From a bacterium (GTDB lineage: Bacteria; Blakebacterota; Blakebacteria; Blakebacterales; Blakebacteraceae): a DNA stretch of 5,672 bases. The DNA is taken from assembly GCA_025774205.1 (NCBI GenBank), contig JALGWK010000247.1:1-5672 (forward strand), read 5' to 3'. Under the pieces are notes generated by a model. That model was given only the letters and a program-made list of their open reading frames with translations, was not told the DNA's origin and made no database searches. Positions 1-5,672 of this stretch are shown here, one piece after another; position 1 is the stretch's first letter, and every line of letters starts with the position of its first letter. Made by a program: the position numbers and the translations under genes.

Positions 1-954
1 GTACCGATCTTTGTTTTGTCTGCAATCATGCTGGGCTCTCTCACCCTCTCCTGCGGACAGGGTGGGGTGGAGGGGGACCTGGTGCAGCCTGATAACTGGT
101 GGGATGTGCACCCCCGACCCGTCTATGCCTCGCTGGAGAAGGTGGGCACGTACCAGGAGTGGTTCGATGTCTACCGCCTGACTGAAGGCACGTATGCCAT
201 CTACGAACCGAACCAGTTCGAGGAGGCGATCTCCTACCTGGTGCTGGGTGAGGATCGGGGCGTGCTGGTCGATACCGGCAACGGGATCGGCGACCTTCGC
301 GCTGTGGTGGAGGAACTGACCGACCTGCCGGTGTCAGTGGTCCTGACCCACGAGCATTACGACCATGTCGCGGGGGCCTGGCAATACGACGAAATCACCG
401 CTTATGACAATGCCGCCTCACTGGCGGCGATGCAGCGGGGTCGCGACCACGCTTCGATGGAGAGGTACCTGGTACCAGATTATCTCTGGAAACCGCTCCC
501 GGTAGGCTTCGATCCCGATACCTGGCACATTCCGTCGCTGGTGCCGACCGTCCTGGTTACCGATGGTGATGTCATCGACCTCGGCGGGCGGACTCTCGAA
601 GTGATCTACACACCCGGGCACTCACCCGGCCAGATGTGCCTGCTCGATCCCGATCACCGGTTCCTCATCAGCGGGGACCACTTCTTCCCCGGCCCGCTGT
701 ATGCCTATTCAGCCGACGTCGATCTCGACGCCTACATCGCCTCGAACGCGAAACTGGTCGAACGGCTCGACGAGTTCGACTGGCTTCTGCCCGGTCACAA
801 CGAACCGTGGGTGAGAAGCAGCGTCCTCAAGCGGGTGGGGAAGGCGTTCGAGACGGTTTTGAAGGGGCGGGGGAGGTACTCCGAGAACGAGGGACTCCGC
901 CGGTACTACTTCAAGGGCTTCGACATCCTCATCATGGCGGACGCCATAGAGTAG
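1..954 (+). CDS. Metallo-beta-lactamase-fold hydrolase, lipoprotein (5' end outside window)
   Basis: Probable zinc-dependent hydrolase of the MBL superfamily (glyoxalase II-like branch); the substrate cannot be told. Numbering from the TTG at 16, the HxHxDH motif THEHYDH gives H112, H114, D116 and H117. The remaining ligands are H202 (TPGHSPG), D221 (SGDHFF) and H261 (LPGHNEPW), so the two-metal set is complete and in the expected order. The frame is open to base 1, and the first residues (VPIFVLSAIMLGSLTLSCG) look like the hydrophobic core and lipobox of a lipoprotein signal, with Cys13 as the lipidated residue. The positively charged start of the signal is missing, so the true start almost certainly lies upstream; TTG 16 and ATG 28 are unlikely starts. 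The mature part looks full length, ending in a helix-rich tail after H261. It converges on the next gene with a 69-bp gap. Fold assignment is firm, function is not. Confidence 0.9.
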   Translation, partial: VPIFVLSAIMLGSLTLSCGQGGVEGDLVQPDNWWDVHPRPVYASLEKVGTYQEWFDVYRLTEGTYAIYEPNQFEEAISYLVLGEDRGVLVDTGNGIGDLRAVVEELTDLPVSVVLTHEHYDHVAGAWQYDEITAYDNAASLAAMQRGRDHASMERYLVPDYLWKPLPVGFDPDTWHIPSLVPTVLVTDGDVIDLGGRTLEVIYTPGHSPGQMCLLDPDHRFLISGDHFFPGPLYAYSADVDLDAYIASNAKLVERLDEFDWLLPGHNEPWVRSSVLKRVGKAFETVLKGRGRYSENEGLRRYYFKGFDILIMADAIE

Positions 955-980
955 CTGGTTTCATTCACCCCGATTTCAGG

Positions 981-1011
981 GCCAGAACGATTCGGTTAAT
1001 CGTCAGCTGGC
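981..1011. terminator. Possible shared stem-loop between convergent genes
   Basis: The 69-bp gap between the two convergent stop codons contains an inverted repeat. ACGATT (987-992) and AATCGT (998-1003) pair around a 5-base loop. An outer GCCAG (981-985)/CTGGC (1007-1011) stem continues it across a small asymmetric internal loop. The place is right for a bidirectional terminator, but neither side has a clear run of T, so this could be only an mRNA 3'-end structure. Confidence 0.35.
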
Positions 1012-1023
1012 AGTCTCGTTTCA

Positions 1024-2100
1024 TCAATCGAACAGCGCTGCCAGACCCTGGGTGGACATGAACATTTGTCTGCCGCTGTGTCCCACCCCTGGAACCACGG
1101 ACAGGTCATGGGTATGCCCGGGGAAGAAGGTGTCCATGAAGTTCTTCATGATGACAGCCCGTTCGTATCGGTTGCGGCCGGTATACTGTGCCCCGCAGCT
1201 CTGATCAAGGCTGGAGGTGATCAGGGTATCGGCCCCACCGGCCAGGTAGACCACGTCCCTCGAGCGTACCTGGTTCTGGATCTGGGTGAGACTGAGAACG
1301 CTGTAGTAGGGCGGCGATGTGTCGAACCCGTACGGCCAGCTGTTGTACTCGGTGCAATCGGCAGCCTCCGGAATCTCAAACTCATCAAGCGTGCCGGTAA
1401 TGGCCCGGTCCGGCCGGATATACACAAACGTTGAGGGATTGCTTACCACGTACCGGACGCTGATGCCGGTCAACGATTGCTCTACCCTGGTGCCGACGGC
1501 GTATCGATGCACGAACTGTCCGCCGGCGGAGTGTCCCGCGATGGTGATCGAGGTGAGGTTCGGAAAGAGCTGGGCATTATTGATCTGTTCGATGAAGCGG
1601 TCGATCGGGTCGAACGAACTCATGGATCCGATCCGGGATGCATCGGTAAGCGATTCCTCACCCCATTTCCAGCCATGGGTGCTCCAGTACGGTTCATCCG
1701 GCGGCAGGGCGTCGAAATAGGTATACAATCTCGGTGTGATGATCAGGGTACTCACTTCCACTCCCGCTGAATCCGCCAACCCGACCGCGGTCCGGAAAGC
1801 ACCTCGTCCCGACCCGTACACCATGATCAGGGCCGCAGTCACGGCAGTATTTTTCAGATTCAGGTCGTAGGTCCGATAGTAGGGCAGACGAAGACCATTC
1901 TCGAACTCGAGATAGGCGATGTTCGTGCTGTCAGCCGCCAGGTTGGGCAGCGCGTTGACATGTTCCTCCTGCGGACCAGTATCACCACCACCATCATCCC
2001 CCTTATCGAGCAGACCGCAGGAGATGAAGAGCAGGGCACAGGCCAGAAAGATCGGGATGACAGGAGAATGTCTGTAATAAGGATGTCTGCTATATGGCAT
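1024..2100 (-). CDS. Alpha/beta-hydrolase lipoprotein of unknown substrate
   Basis: Exported serine hydrolase (esterase/lipase-like fold), 358 residues. A basic/His-rich start (residues 1-12) and hydrophobic stretch 14-27 end in LFISC, making Cys28 the likely lipidated residue. A flexible Gly/Asp-rich tether follows (residues about 33-40, KGDDGGGD). The nucleophile elbow is GHSAGG at 189-194 with Ser191. The probable acid is Asp291 (GGADT, after a beta strand) and the probable base His341 (GVGHS), so the triad is in canonical order. Other visible blocks are NPSTFVY (221-227) and WPYGFD (255-260). Cys249 and Cys302 could form a disulfide in the exported protein. The ATG at 2098-2100 is preceded only by a weak GGA, so start recognition is not strongly supported, but no other in-frame start would preserve the signal. 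It diverges from the 2199 gene and converges on the MBL gene. I recognise the family only as an uncharacterised alpha/beta-hydrolase type; a carbohydrate esterase role is possible but unsupported. Confidence 0.88.
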   Translation of the reverse strand: MPYSRHPYYRHSPVIPIFLACALLFISCGLLDKGDDGGGDTGPQEEHVNALPNLAADSTNIAYLEFENGLRLPYYRTYDLNLKNTAVTAALIMVYGSGRGAFRTAVGLADSAGVEVSTLIITPRLYTYFDALPPDEPYWSTHGWKWGEESLTDASRIGSMSSFDPIDRFIEQINNAQLFPNLTSITIAGHSAGGQFVHRYAVGTRVEQSLTGISVRYVVSNPSTFVYIRPDRAITGTLDEFEIPEAADCTEYNSWPYGFDTSPPYYSVLSLTQIQNQVRSRDVVYLAGGADTLITSSLDQSCGAQYTGRNRYERAVIMKNFMDTFFPGHTHDLSVVPGVGHSGRQMFMSTQGLAALFD

Positions 2101-2198
2101 CTCGAATCCAATCAGTTTCAGTTTATATCAAACCACAGTATTCTGAAGTACCTGTCACCGGAGTGTCCAGCAGCAGTTTGAATCGAGAGAGGAATTCC
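2101..2198. promoter_or_regulatory. Divergent intergenic region, probable promoters both ways
   Basis: This 98-bp gap separates the start codons of two divergent genes, so at least one promoter per direction is expected here or inside the gene starts. It is clearly more AT-rich than the genes (about 40% GC by hand count over 2101-2160) and includes a TTTATATC stretch near 2122. I found no pair of -35/-10 boxes good enough to name, and no Bacteroidota-type TAnnTTTG element. The call rests on position and composition only. Confidence 0.4.
2187..2193 (+). promoter_or_regulatory. Ribosome binding site deciding the 2199 start
   Basis: GAGAGGA lies 5 bases before the ATG at 2199. The frame is open further upstream to an ATG at 2094, but only the 2199 start has a good Shine-Dalgarno sequence, and only it puts a signal peptide at the N terminus. 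Confidence 0.75.
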
Positions 2199-2885
2199 AT
2201 GAACAGTCCCCGCCTGGTGCCCTGTTTGTTCATTGCCGCCATCCTCCTGATCCCGGCCCGCTCGTCGGCCTCCGAACCGGATCCTCCCCGGCAGAACGAA
2301 ACGATCTACGCGACCGTTCTGATGCGGGCGGCGCCCGGACGTCTGCTCGAACTGATCGATCTCCAGCCGATCGGCAGTCTGGAGGAGCAGTACGCAGAGC
2401 CGATGATGCGGCAACGTGCGCTGGCCGGTTCCCGACTTGACCTGCCCGATTCGCTCTATGAACAGAAGCTGAGGGAACTGGCCTCGTGGCGTGAGGAGAC
2501 CTTCTACACCGGTCCTTCTCCGGAAGCGTTCCAGACCGCCGTCTCGCCGCCGGCCGGGTATTTCCATGTCGAGATGTTCGTGGCCCTGGCCGGGAAGCAT
2601 GAGGAACTGTACCGCCAGCGGGTGATGGAGAACGACTACCTGGGCAGGATCGGCCGGCCGCTGAACCTGATCTTCTACAAGACCCTGGGTGGGCCATGGG
2701 ACTGCTTCACGCTGGGCCTCTATCGCGACCTGCAGCACTTCGCCGCCAGCGCCGATGTCCCCGCCGATGTTGAAGAGGAAGCGGCGATCGCGGCCGGCTT
2801 CGAGTCATCTTCGATGATCGGGCCCTACATGCGCTCGCTCATCAACTGGCACCAGGACACGATCGGCCGGATCATCCGGCAGTGA
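2199..2885 (+). CDS. Exported protein of unknown function, duplicated ferredoxin-like fold suspected
   Basis: 228 residues, not recognised as a named family. Residues 1-25 form a standard signal peptide (Arg5, hydrophobic 9-20, cleavage likely after Ala24 or Ser25 in SSAS) with no lipobox, so the mature protein is probably soluble in the periplasm or outside. Two segments share a strand-then-helix pattern, A-x-x-G-[RK]-x-x-E-L: Ala44-Leu52 (after the strand TIYATVLMR) and Ala129-Leu137 (after YFHVEMFV). After the second come a probable strand ([13 protein letters not shown]) and another ([11 protein letters not shown]). This resembles a tandem dimeric alpha/beta-barrel protein (NIPSNAP, EthD or ABM-like), inferred by eye. 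The C terminus is helical with a WHQD motif (217-220). No catalytic set is evident. It probably shares an mRNA with the GH95 gene, whose ATG is 14 bases after this stop, so a role alongside that enzyme is a reasonable guess. The start at 2199 is chosen over 2094 because of the ribosome binding site and signal peptide. Confidence 0.85.
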   Translation: MNSPRLVPCLFIAAILLIPARSSASEPDPPRQNETIYATVLMRAAPGRLLELIDLQPIGSLEEQYAEPMMRQRALAGSRLDLPDSLYEQKLRELASWREETFYTGPSPEAFQTAVSPPAGYFHVEMFVALAGKHEELYRQRVMENDYLGRIGRPLNLIFYKTLGGPWDCFTLGLYRDLQHFAASADVPADVEEEAAIAAGFESSSMIGPYMRSLINWHQDTIGRIIRQ

Positions 2886-2889
2886 AGGA
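2884..2889 (+). promoter_or_regulatory. Ribosome binding site for GH95 gene, overlapping the upstream stop
   Basis: GAAGGA overlaps the TGA stop (2883-2885) of the preceding gene and stands 10 bases before the ATG at 2900. This supports ATG 2900 over the GTG at 2882, which has no Shine-Dalgarno sequence. The overlap means ribosomes finishing the first gene sit on the initiation site of the second, favouring translational coupling. Confidence 0.6.
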
Positions 2890-2899
2890 CGGCAGATCG

Positions 2900-5326
2900 A
2901 TGAGATTGCAGCGATTCAGCATCGTCGTCGGAGTCGGGATACTGCTGCAGGTGTCGTGTGCCCAGCAGCCGGCCCCCTCGAGACTCGTCTGGTTCGACCA
3001 GTCGGCAGAATTCTTCGAGCAGGCGTTCCCCATGGGCAACGGTCGGATCGGCGCCATGGTCTATGGTGACCCCGCCCATGAGCGGATCGGTCTGAACGAA
3101 GAGACTCTCTGGGCCGGGGAGCCGGTGGATCCGTATATGAATCCCGATGCCCACGAGCATCTGGAAGAAGTGCGGGAACTGCTGTTCGCCGGCAGGTACC
3201 GGGAGGCCGATCAGGCTGTCCGTCAGCTTCAGGGCAAATTCTCGGAGTCATATGCTCCTCTGGGTGATCTGCTGATCGATTTTGATCTCCCCGGAGAACC
3301 AGTGGAGTACCGTCGGGAACTTGATCTGCGGACCGGCGTCGAACGCACCCGATTCGTCGTGGATGGAAACGAGTACACCCGCGAGGTTTTCGTGTCGGCT
3401 CCCGACCAGGTCATGGTCATCAGGCTGACGGTGGAAGAACCCGGTTCACTCGACTTCACCATGTCTGCTTCCAGCCTGCTGGAACATTCTCTGAGCAGTG
3501 AGGGAGTCTCGCTCCACCTGGATGGCCGGGCTCCGGTGCATGCCGAGCCGAACTACCGGGGGGATATCCCTGACGCCATCGTCTATGACGCCGACGGAAG
3601 GGGCATGCGATTCCGCATGACCGCACGGGTTGGGGAAACCGCCGGCCGCGTTCACGCTGACGGTGAAGTGATCACCGTCAGTGAGTCCTCGGGGGCTTTG
3701 CTCCTGGTCTCGATCGCCACCAGTTATAACGGCTTCGACCGGGATCCCGGTCTGGATGGGCGGGATGAACAGGCTCTTGCCTCAGAATATCTGCAGAGGG
3801 TGGGGAATCGGTCGTATGGCGAACTCCTGAACCGGCATATTGAGGACTTCCAGTCGTATTTCGACCGGGTGGCGTTGCGGCTGAATGATGCCGATGCGCC
3901 CGACCTTCCGATCGACGCCCGGCTGCGGGCGTATCGCGAGGGAGCAGAAGATCCCGACCTCGAATCGCTCTACTTCCAGTTCGGCCGCTATCTCCTGATC
4001 AGTTCCTCCCGGCCGGGAGGGATTCCCGCCACCCTCCAGGGGATCTGGAATCCGCACCTCCGTCCGCCGTGGAGCAGCAACTACACCACCAACATCAATG
4101 CCGAGATGAATTACTGGCCGGCCGAGGTCACCAACCTCAGCGAGATGCACGATCCCCTGCTCCAGTTCATCGGGCGACTGGCCGTGACCGGTAAGGTGAC
4201 GGCTGAGACCCTCTATGACTGTCTCGGCTGGTGCTGCAGTCACAACAGCGACATCTGGGCGATGACCAATCCGGTAGGTGACTTCGGGGGCGGTCACCCG
4301 GTCTGGGCCAACTGGTCGATGGCCGGTCCCTGGTTCTGCCTCCATCTCTGGGACCACTACCTCTTCACGGGGGATGTTGAGTGGCTGCGCGACTATGCCC
4401 GGCCCCTGATGGAGGGCGCCGCCCGCTTCTGCCTCGACTTCCTGGTGGAGGACCCGCAGGGGTATCTCGTCACGGCCCCGTCCACCTCACCGGAGAACAT
4501 CTACCTGACACCCGATGGGTATCGGGGAGCGACCCTCTACGGCGGCACCTCCGACCTGGCCCTGATCCGGGGACTCTTCCTCAGCCTGGCGGAGAGTGAC
4601 ACCATCCTTGGCATCCGGAGCAGTATGACGGTCGAGATCAACTCGGCCCTGGATCGACTCTATCCCTTCCAGGTCGGGGAGAAGGGGAACCTCCAGGAGT
4701 GGTACTTCGACTGGGAGGATGCCGATCCCAACCACCGGCACATGTCCCATCTCATCGGGCTCCATCCGGGCAGTCTCATCTCTCCGCTGACTACCCCCGC
4801 GCTGGCCGACGCCTGCCGGCGATCGCTCGAACTGCGCGGAGATGGCGGGACCGGCTGGAGCAAGGCCTGGAAGATCAATCTCTGGGCTCGCCTGCTGGAT
4901 GGTGACCAGGCCTATGGCATGCTCCGGACACACCTGAACTACTCCGATCCCGCACCGGGGACACAGTACTCCGGCGGCGGAACCTACCCGAACCTCTTCG
5001 ATGCCCATCCGCCCTTCCAGATCGACGGCAACTTCGGCGGCACCGCCGGGGTCGCCGAGATGCTCCTGCAGAGCCACCTGGGTGAGATCCATCTCCTGCC
5101 GGCGCTGCCGGAGGCGTGGAGGGACGGATATGTCAGGGGGCTTCGAGCGAGAGGCGGCGTCACAGTCGATCAGGAGTGGGCCGGTGGAGAACTGGTTCAG
5201 GCTACCCTTCGATCAGACACCAACGGCCCGATCATCATTCGATATGGGGAACAGGTCCGGACCGTCACGTTGAGAGCCGGGAGGCCCCTGAAGGTAGGAG
5301 CCGGCTGGTTCAAGGCCTCCAGGTAA
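2900..5326 (+). CDS. GH95 family alpha-L-fucosidase / alpha-L-galactosidase, lipoprotein
   Basis: Inverting exo-glycosidase releasing terminal L-fucose or L-galactose from glycans; 808 residues, normal full length for GH95. Numbering from ATG 2900: signal 1-19 with lipobox LQVSC and lipidated Cys20; N-terminal beta domain from about 26 to 280, with GNGRIGAMV (46-54), LNEETLWAG (65-73) and YAPLGDL (118-124); (alpha/alpha)6 catalytic barrel from about 295 to 715; C-terminal beta domain to 808. Catalytic residues known from the Bifidobacterium bifidum enzyme AfcA have clear counterparts: Asn398 and Asn400 (NIN, followed by MNYWPAE), Glu532 (general acid, in SPEN) and Asp709 (QIDGNFGG). HRHMSHL (612-618) and GTGWS (650-654) are further family blocks. 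Thr396 occupies the position where classical alpha-1,2-fucosidases have His, suggesting L-galactosidase-type specificity. It follows the unknown secreted protein by 14 bases, probably as one operon. An alternative GTG start at 2882 would give 814 residues and a 4-base overlap. Family certain, substrate not. Confidence 0.95.
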   Translation: MRLQRFSIVVGVGILLQVSCAQQPAPSRLVWFDQSAEFFEQAFPMGNGRIGAMVYGDPAHERIGLNEETLWAGEPVDPYMNPDAHEHLEEVRELLFAGRYREADQAVRQLQGKFSESYAPLGDLLIDFDLPGEPVEYRRELDLRTGVERTRFVVDGNEYTREVFVSAPDQVMVIRLTVEEPGSLDFTMSASSLLEHSLSSEGVSLHLDGRAPVHAEPNYRGDIPDAIVYDADGRGMRFRMTARVGETAGRVHADGEVITVSESSGALLLVSIATSYNGFDRDPGLDGRDEQALASEYLQRVGNRSYGELLNRHIEDFQSYFDRVALRLNDADAPDLPIDARLRAYREGAEDPDLESLYFQFGRYLLISSSRPGGIPATLQGIWNPHLRPPWSSNYTTNINAEMNYWPAEVTNLSEMHDPLLQFIGRLAVTGKVTAETLYDCLGWCCSHNSDIWAMTNPVGDFGGGHPVWANWSMAGPWFCLHLWDHYLFTGDVEWLRDYARPLMEGAARFCLDFLVEDPQGYLVTAPSTSPENIYLTPDGYRGATLYGGTSDLALIRGLFLSLAESDTILGIRSSMTVEINSALDRLYPFQVGEKGNLQEWYFDWEDADPNHRHMSHLIGLHPGSLISPLTTPALADACRRSLELRGDGGTGWSKAWKINLWARLLDGDQAYGMLRTHLNYSDPAPGTQYSGGGTYPNLFDAHPPFQIDGNFGGTAGVAEMLLQSHLGEIHLLPALPEAWRDGYVRGLRARGGVTVDQEWAGGELVQATLRSDTNGPIIIRYGEQVRTVTLRAGRPLKVGAGWFKASR

Positions 5327-5337
5327 TTCCGAGGCCT
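5313..5337 (+). other. Small hairpin spanning the GH95 stop codon
   Basis: AGGCCTC (5313-5319) and GAGGCCT (5331-5337) pair as a perfect 7-bp stem around an 11-base loop holding the TAA stop at 5324-5326. It lies directly against the larger stem-loop and may stabilise the mRNA end. It could equally be chance. Confidence 0.35.
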
Positions 5338-5339
5338 CT

Positions 5340-5379
5340 AAAAAAGCGGGCTTCCTCCGGTCACCCGGAAGAAGCCCGC
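5340..5379 (-). terminator. Strong stem-loop, intrinsic terminator for leftward transcription
   Basis: Arms 5346-5360 and 5365-5379 form a 15-bp GC-rich stem with one C-A mismatch and a 4-base loop (TCAC). Six A residues at 5340-5345 stand to its left, so the RNA read on the minus strand has the stem followed directly by six U: a textbook intrinsic terminator for transcription entering from the right. On the plus strand the stem is 19 bases after the GH95 stop but is followed by AAGCCAATC with no T run. For the GH95 mRNA it may therefore act as a weaker terminator or a 3'-end stabiliser. Confidence 0.75.
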
Positions 5380-5422
5380 AAGCCAATCATATGTTCCTTT
5401 TGCACCCATACACAGCAACTCT

Positions 5423-5442
5423 TCACTGCACTCTGGCAGTGA
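5423..5442. repeat. Inverted repeat, 7-bp perfect hairpin
   Basis: TCACTGC (5423-5429) pairs with GCAGTGA (5436-5442) around a 6-base loop, with one more possible T-G pair outside. Neither strand has a T run after it, so it is not an obvious terminator. It could be part of a structured RNA or an operator-like site; its role is unknown. Confidence 0.45.
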
Positions 5443-5588
5443 GTAGAATTACTGTGGTCGAGTGTATCGCAGCTCGGGAATAATAATCCAATGTACGGCT
5501 ATTAATTAGGACGAATAACAATTAAATTTCTGTAACACAAAGTGATATCTGTTCGAGTATTTGAAGGGCTACGGATACAGTGTGCCAG

Positions 5589-5632
5589 GTTCAGAAGCCC
5601 CTGAATGCCTCCTTCAGTTTCCTGAAGGAGGC
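5589..5632. repeat. Tandem hairpins with competing pairings
   Basis: A perfect 11-bp stem, GCCTCCTTCAG (5607-5617) with CTGAAGGAGGC (5622-5632) around the loop TTTC, is preceded by a smaller stem, TTCAG (5590-5594) with CTGAA (5601-5605). Because TTCAG and CTGAA each occur twice, the 5601-5605 and 5613-5617 copies can also pair, which would break both hairpins. No T run follows on either strand, so a plain terminator is unlikely. A leader-type switch or a small palindromic repeat element are both possible. Confidence 0.5.
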
Positions 5633-5672
5633 CCAAGGATAATAGACTGCATATGTACTGCTCTATACCTCA

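Larger units (their letters stand above)
5380..5672. other. AT-rich gene-free region at right edge
   Basis: From the GH95 stop to the window end there are 346 bases with no supportable gene. Positions 5461-5580 are about 37% GC by hand count, far below the flanking genes, and contain AT blocks such as TATTAATTA (5500-5508) and AATTAAATTT (5520-5529). Beyond the terminator, two hairpin regions are listed separately (5423-5442 and 5589-5632). I found no tRNA-like T-loop, no rRNA similarity, no CRISPR repeats and no terminal repeats with target duplications. It could be an upstream regulatory region for a gene beyond the window, or carry a small RNA. Confidence 0.5.

Noticed and set aside
636-1061. 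141-residue plus-strand frame overlapping the MBL gene end
   Set aside because: It is very Arg-rich and sits out of frame over the conserved C-terminal metal-ligand region of the MBL gene; a shadow.
2094-2198. N-terminal extension of the unknown secreted protein to the ATG at 2094
   Set aside because: It would bury the signal peptide behind 35 extra residues, has no Shine-Dalgarno sequence and overlaps the start codon of the divergent gene.
2118-2738. 206-residue minus-strand open frame opposite the unknown secreted gene
   Set aside because: Its product is low-complexity and rich in Arg, Gln, Gly and Pro, as typical for antisense of GC-rich genes. The plus-strand frame has a signal peptide, a ribosome binding site and an internal repeat.
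4487-5092. 201-residue minus-strand open frame inside the GH95 gene
   Set aside because: It lies entirely opposite conserved GH95 catalytic sequence and has no recognisable domain; long antisense frames are expected in GC-rich coding DNA. The 191-residue frame at 3782-4357 is rejected for the same reason.
5502-5636. Minus-strand frame of 44 codons from a TTG, in the AT-rich right end
   Set aside because: It has no ATG or GTG, no clear ribosome binding site and no recognisable motif. Its length is unremarkable by chance, and it runs through the perfect palindrome at 5607-5632.
5380-5672. Possible insertion-sequence remnant or attachment site
   Set aside because: The low GC and palindromes prompted a check, but no transposase fragment, terminal inverted repeat pair, target duplication or tRNA end is visible.
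1-5672. Polysaccharide utilisation locus or defence system
   Set aside because: There is no SusC/SusD pair, sugar transporter, regulator or second glycosidase, and no nuclease, toxin or reverse transcriptase domain. The GH95 enzyme alone does not make a locus within this window.

Overview
The window comes from a moderately GC-rich Gram-negative bacterium. Its coding regions are clearly GC-rich, while the gene-free stretches are not. Three of the four genes encode apparent lipoproteins and the fourth carries an ordinary secretory signal peptide, so everything visible here acts in the cell envelope or outside the cell. The lipoprotein signal style and the secreted family GH95 glycosidase fit the Bacteroidota/FCB neighbourhood. 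The clear Shine-Dalgarno sequences before the last two genes are less typical of core Bacteroidota. The phylum is therefore not fixed by this sequence, and no rRNA or tRNA is present to settle it.

Layout from left to right. Positions 1-954 (+) hold a metallo-beta-lactamase-fold hydrolase lipoprotein, cut at its 5' end by the window edge, with a complete metal-ligand set. It converges on a minus-strand alpha/beta-hydrolase lipoprotein (1024-2100) with a visible Ser-Asp-His triad. A 98-bp AT-richer divergent intergenic region (2101-2198) follows. Next comes a two-gene plus-strand unit. The first gene (2199-2885) is an exported protein of unknown function that I read as a duplicated ferredoxin-like (dimeric alpha/beta barrel type) fold. 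The second (2900-5326) is a full-length GH95 alpha-L-fucosidase/alpha-L-galactosidase lipoprotein. A strong stem-loop lies just downstream (5340-5379), and the rest (to 5672) is an AT-rich, gene-free region with two further hairpins.

The best functional statement is for the GH95 enzyme: envelope-anchored removal of terminal L-fucose or L-galactose from glycans. One active-site position carries Thr where classical alpha-1,2-fucosidases carry His, which favours an L-galactosidase-type reading. The small secreted protein directly upstream is probably co-transcribed with it and may be translationally coupled. The MBL-fold protein and the alpha/beta hydrolase look like generic exported hydrolases, and nothing in the sequence ties them to the glycosidase. 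There is no SusC/SusD pair, transporter, regulator, CRISPR array, transposase or phage gene in the window. I found no convincing novel system. The points most worth a second look are the duplicated unknown protein paired with GH95, the Thr-type GH95 active site, and the structured non-coding region at the right end, whose terminator points leftward.
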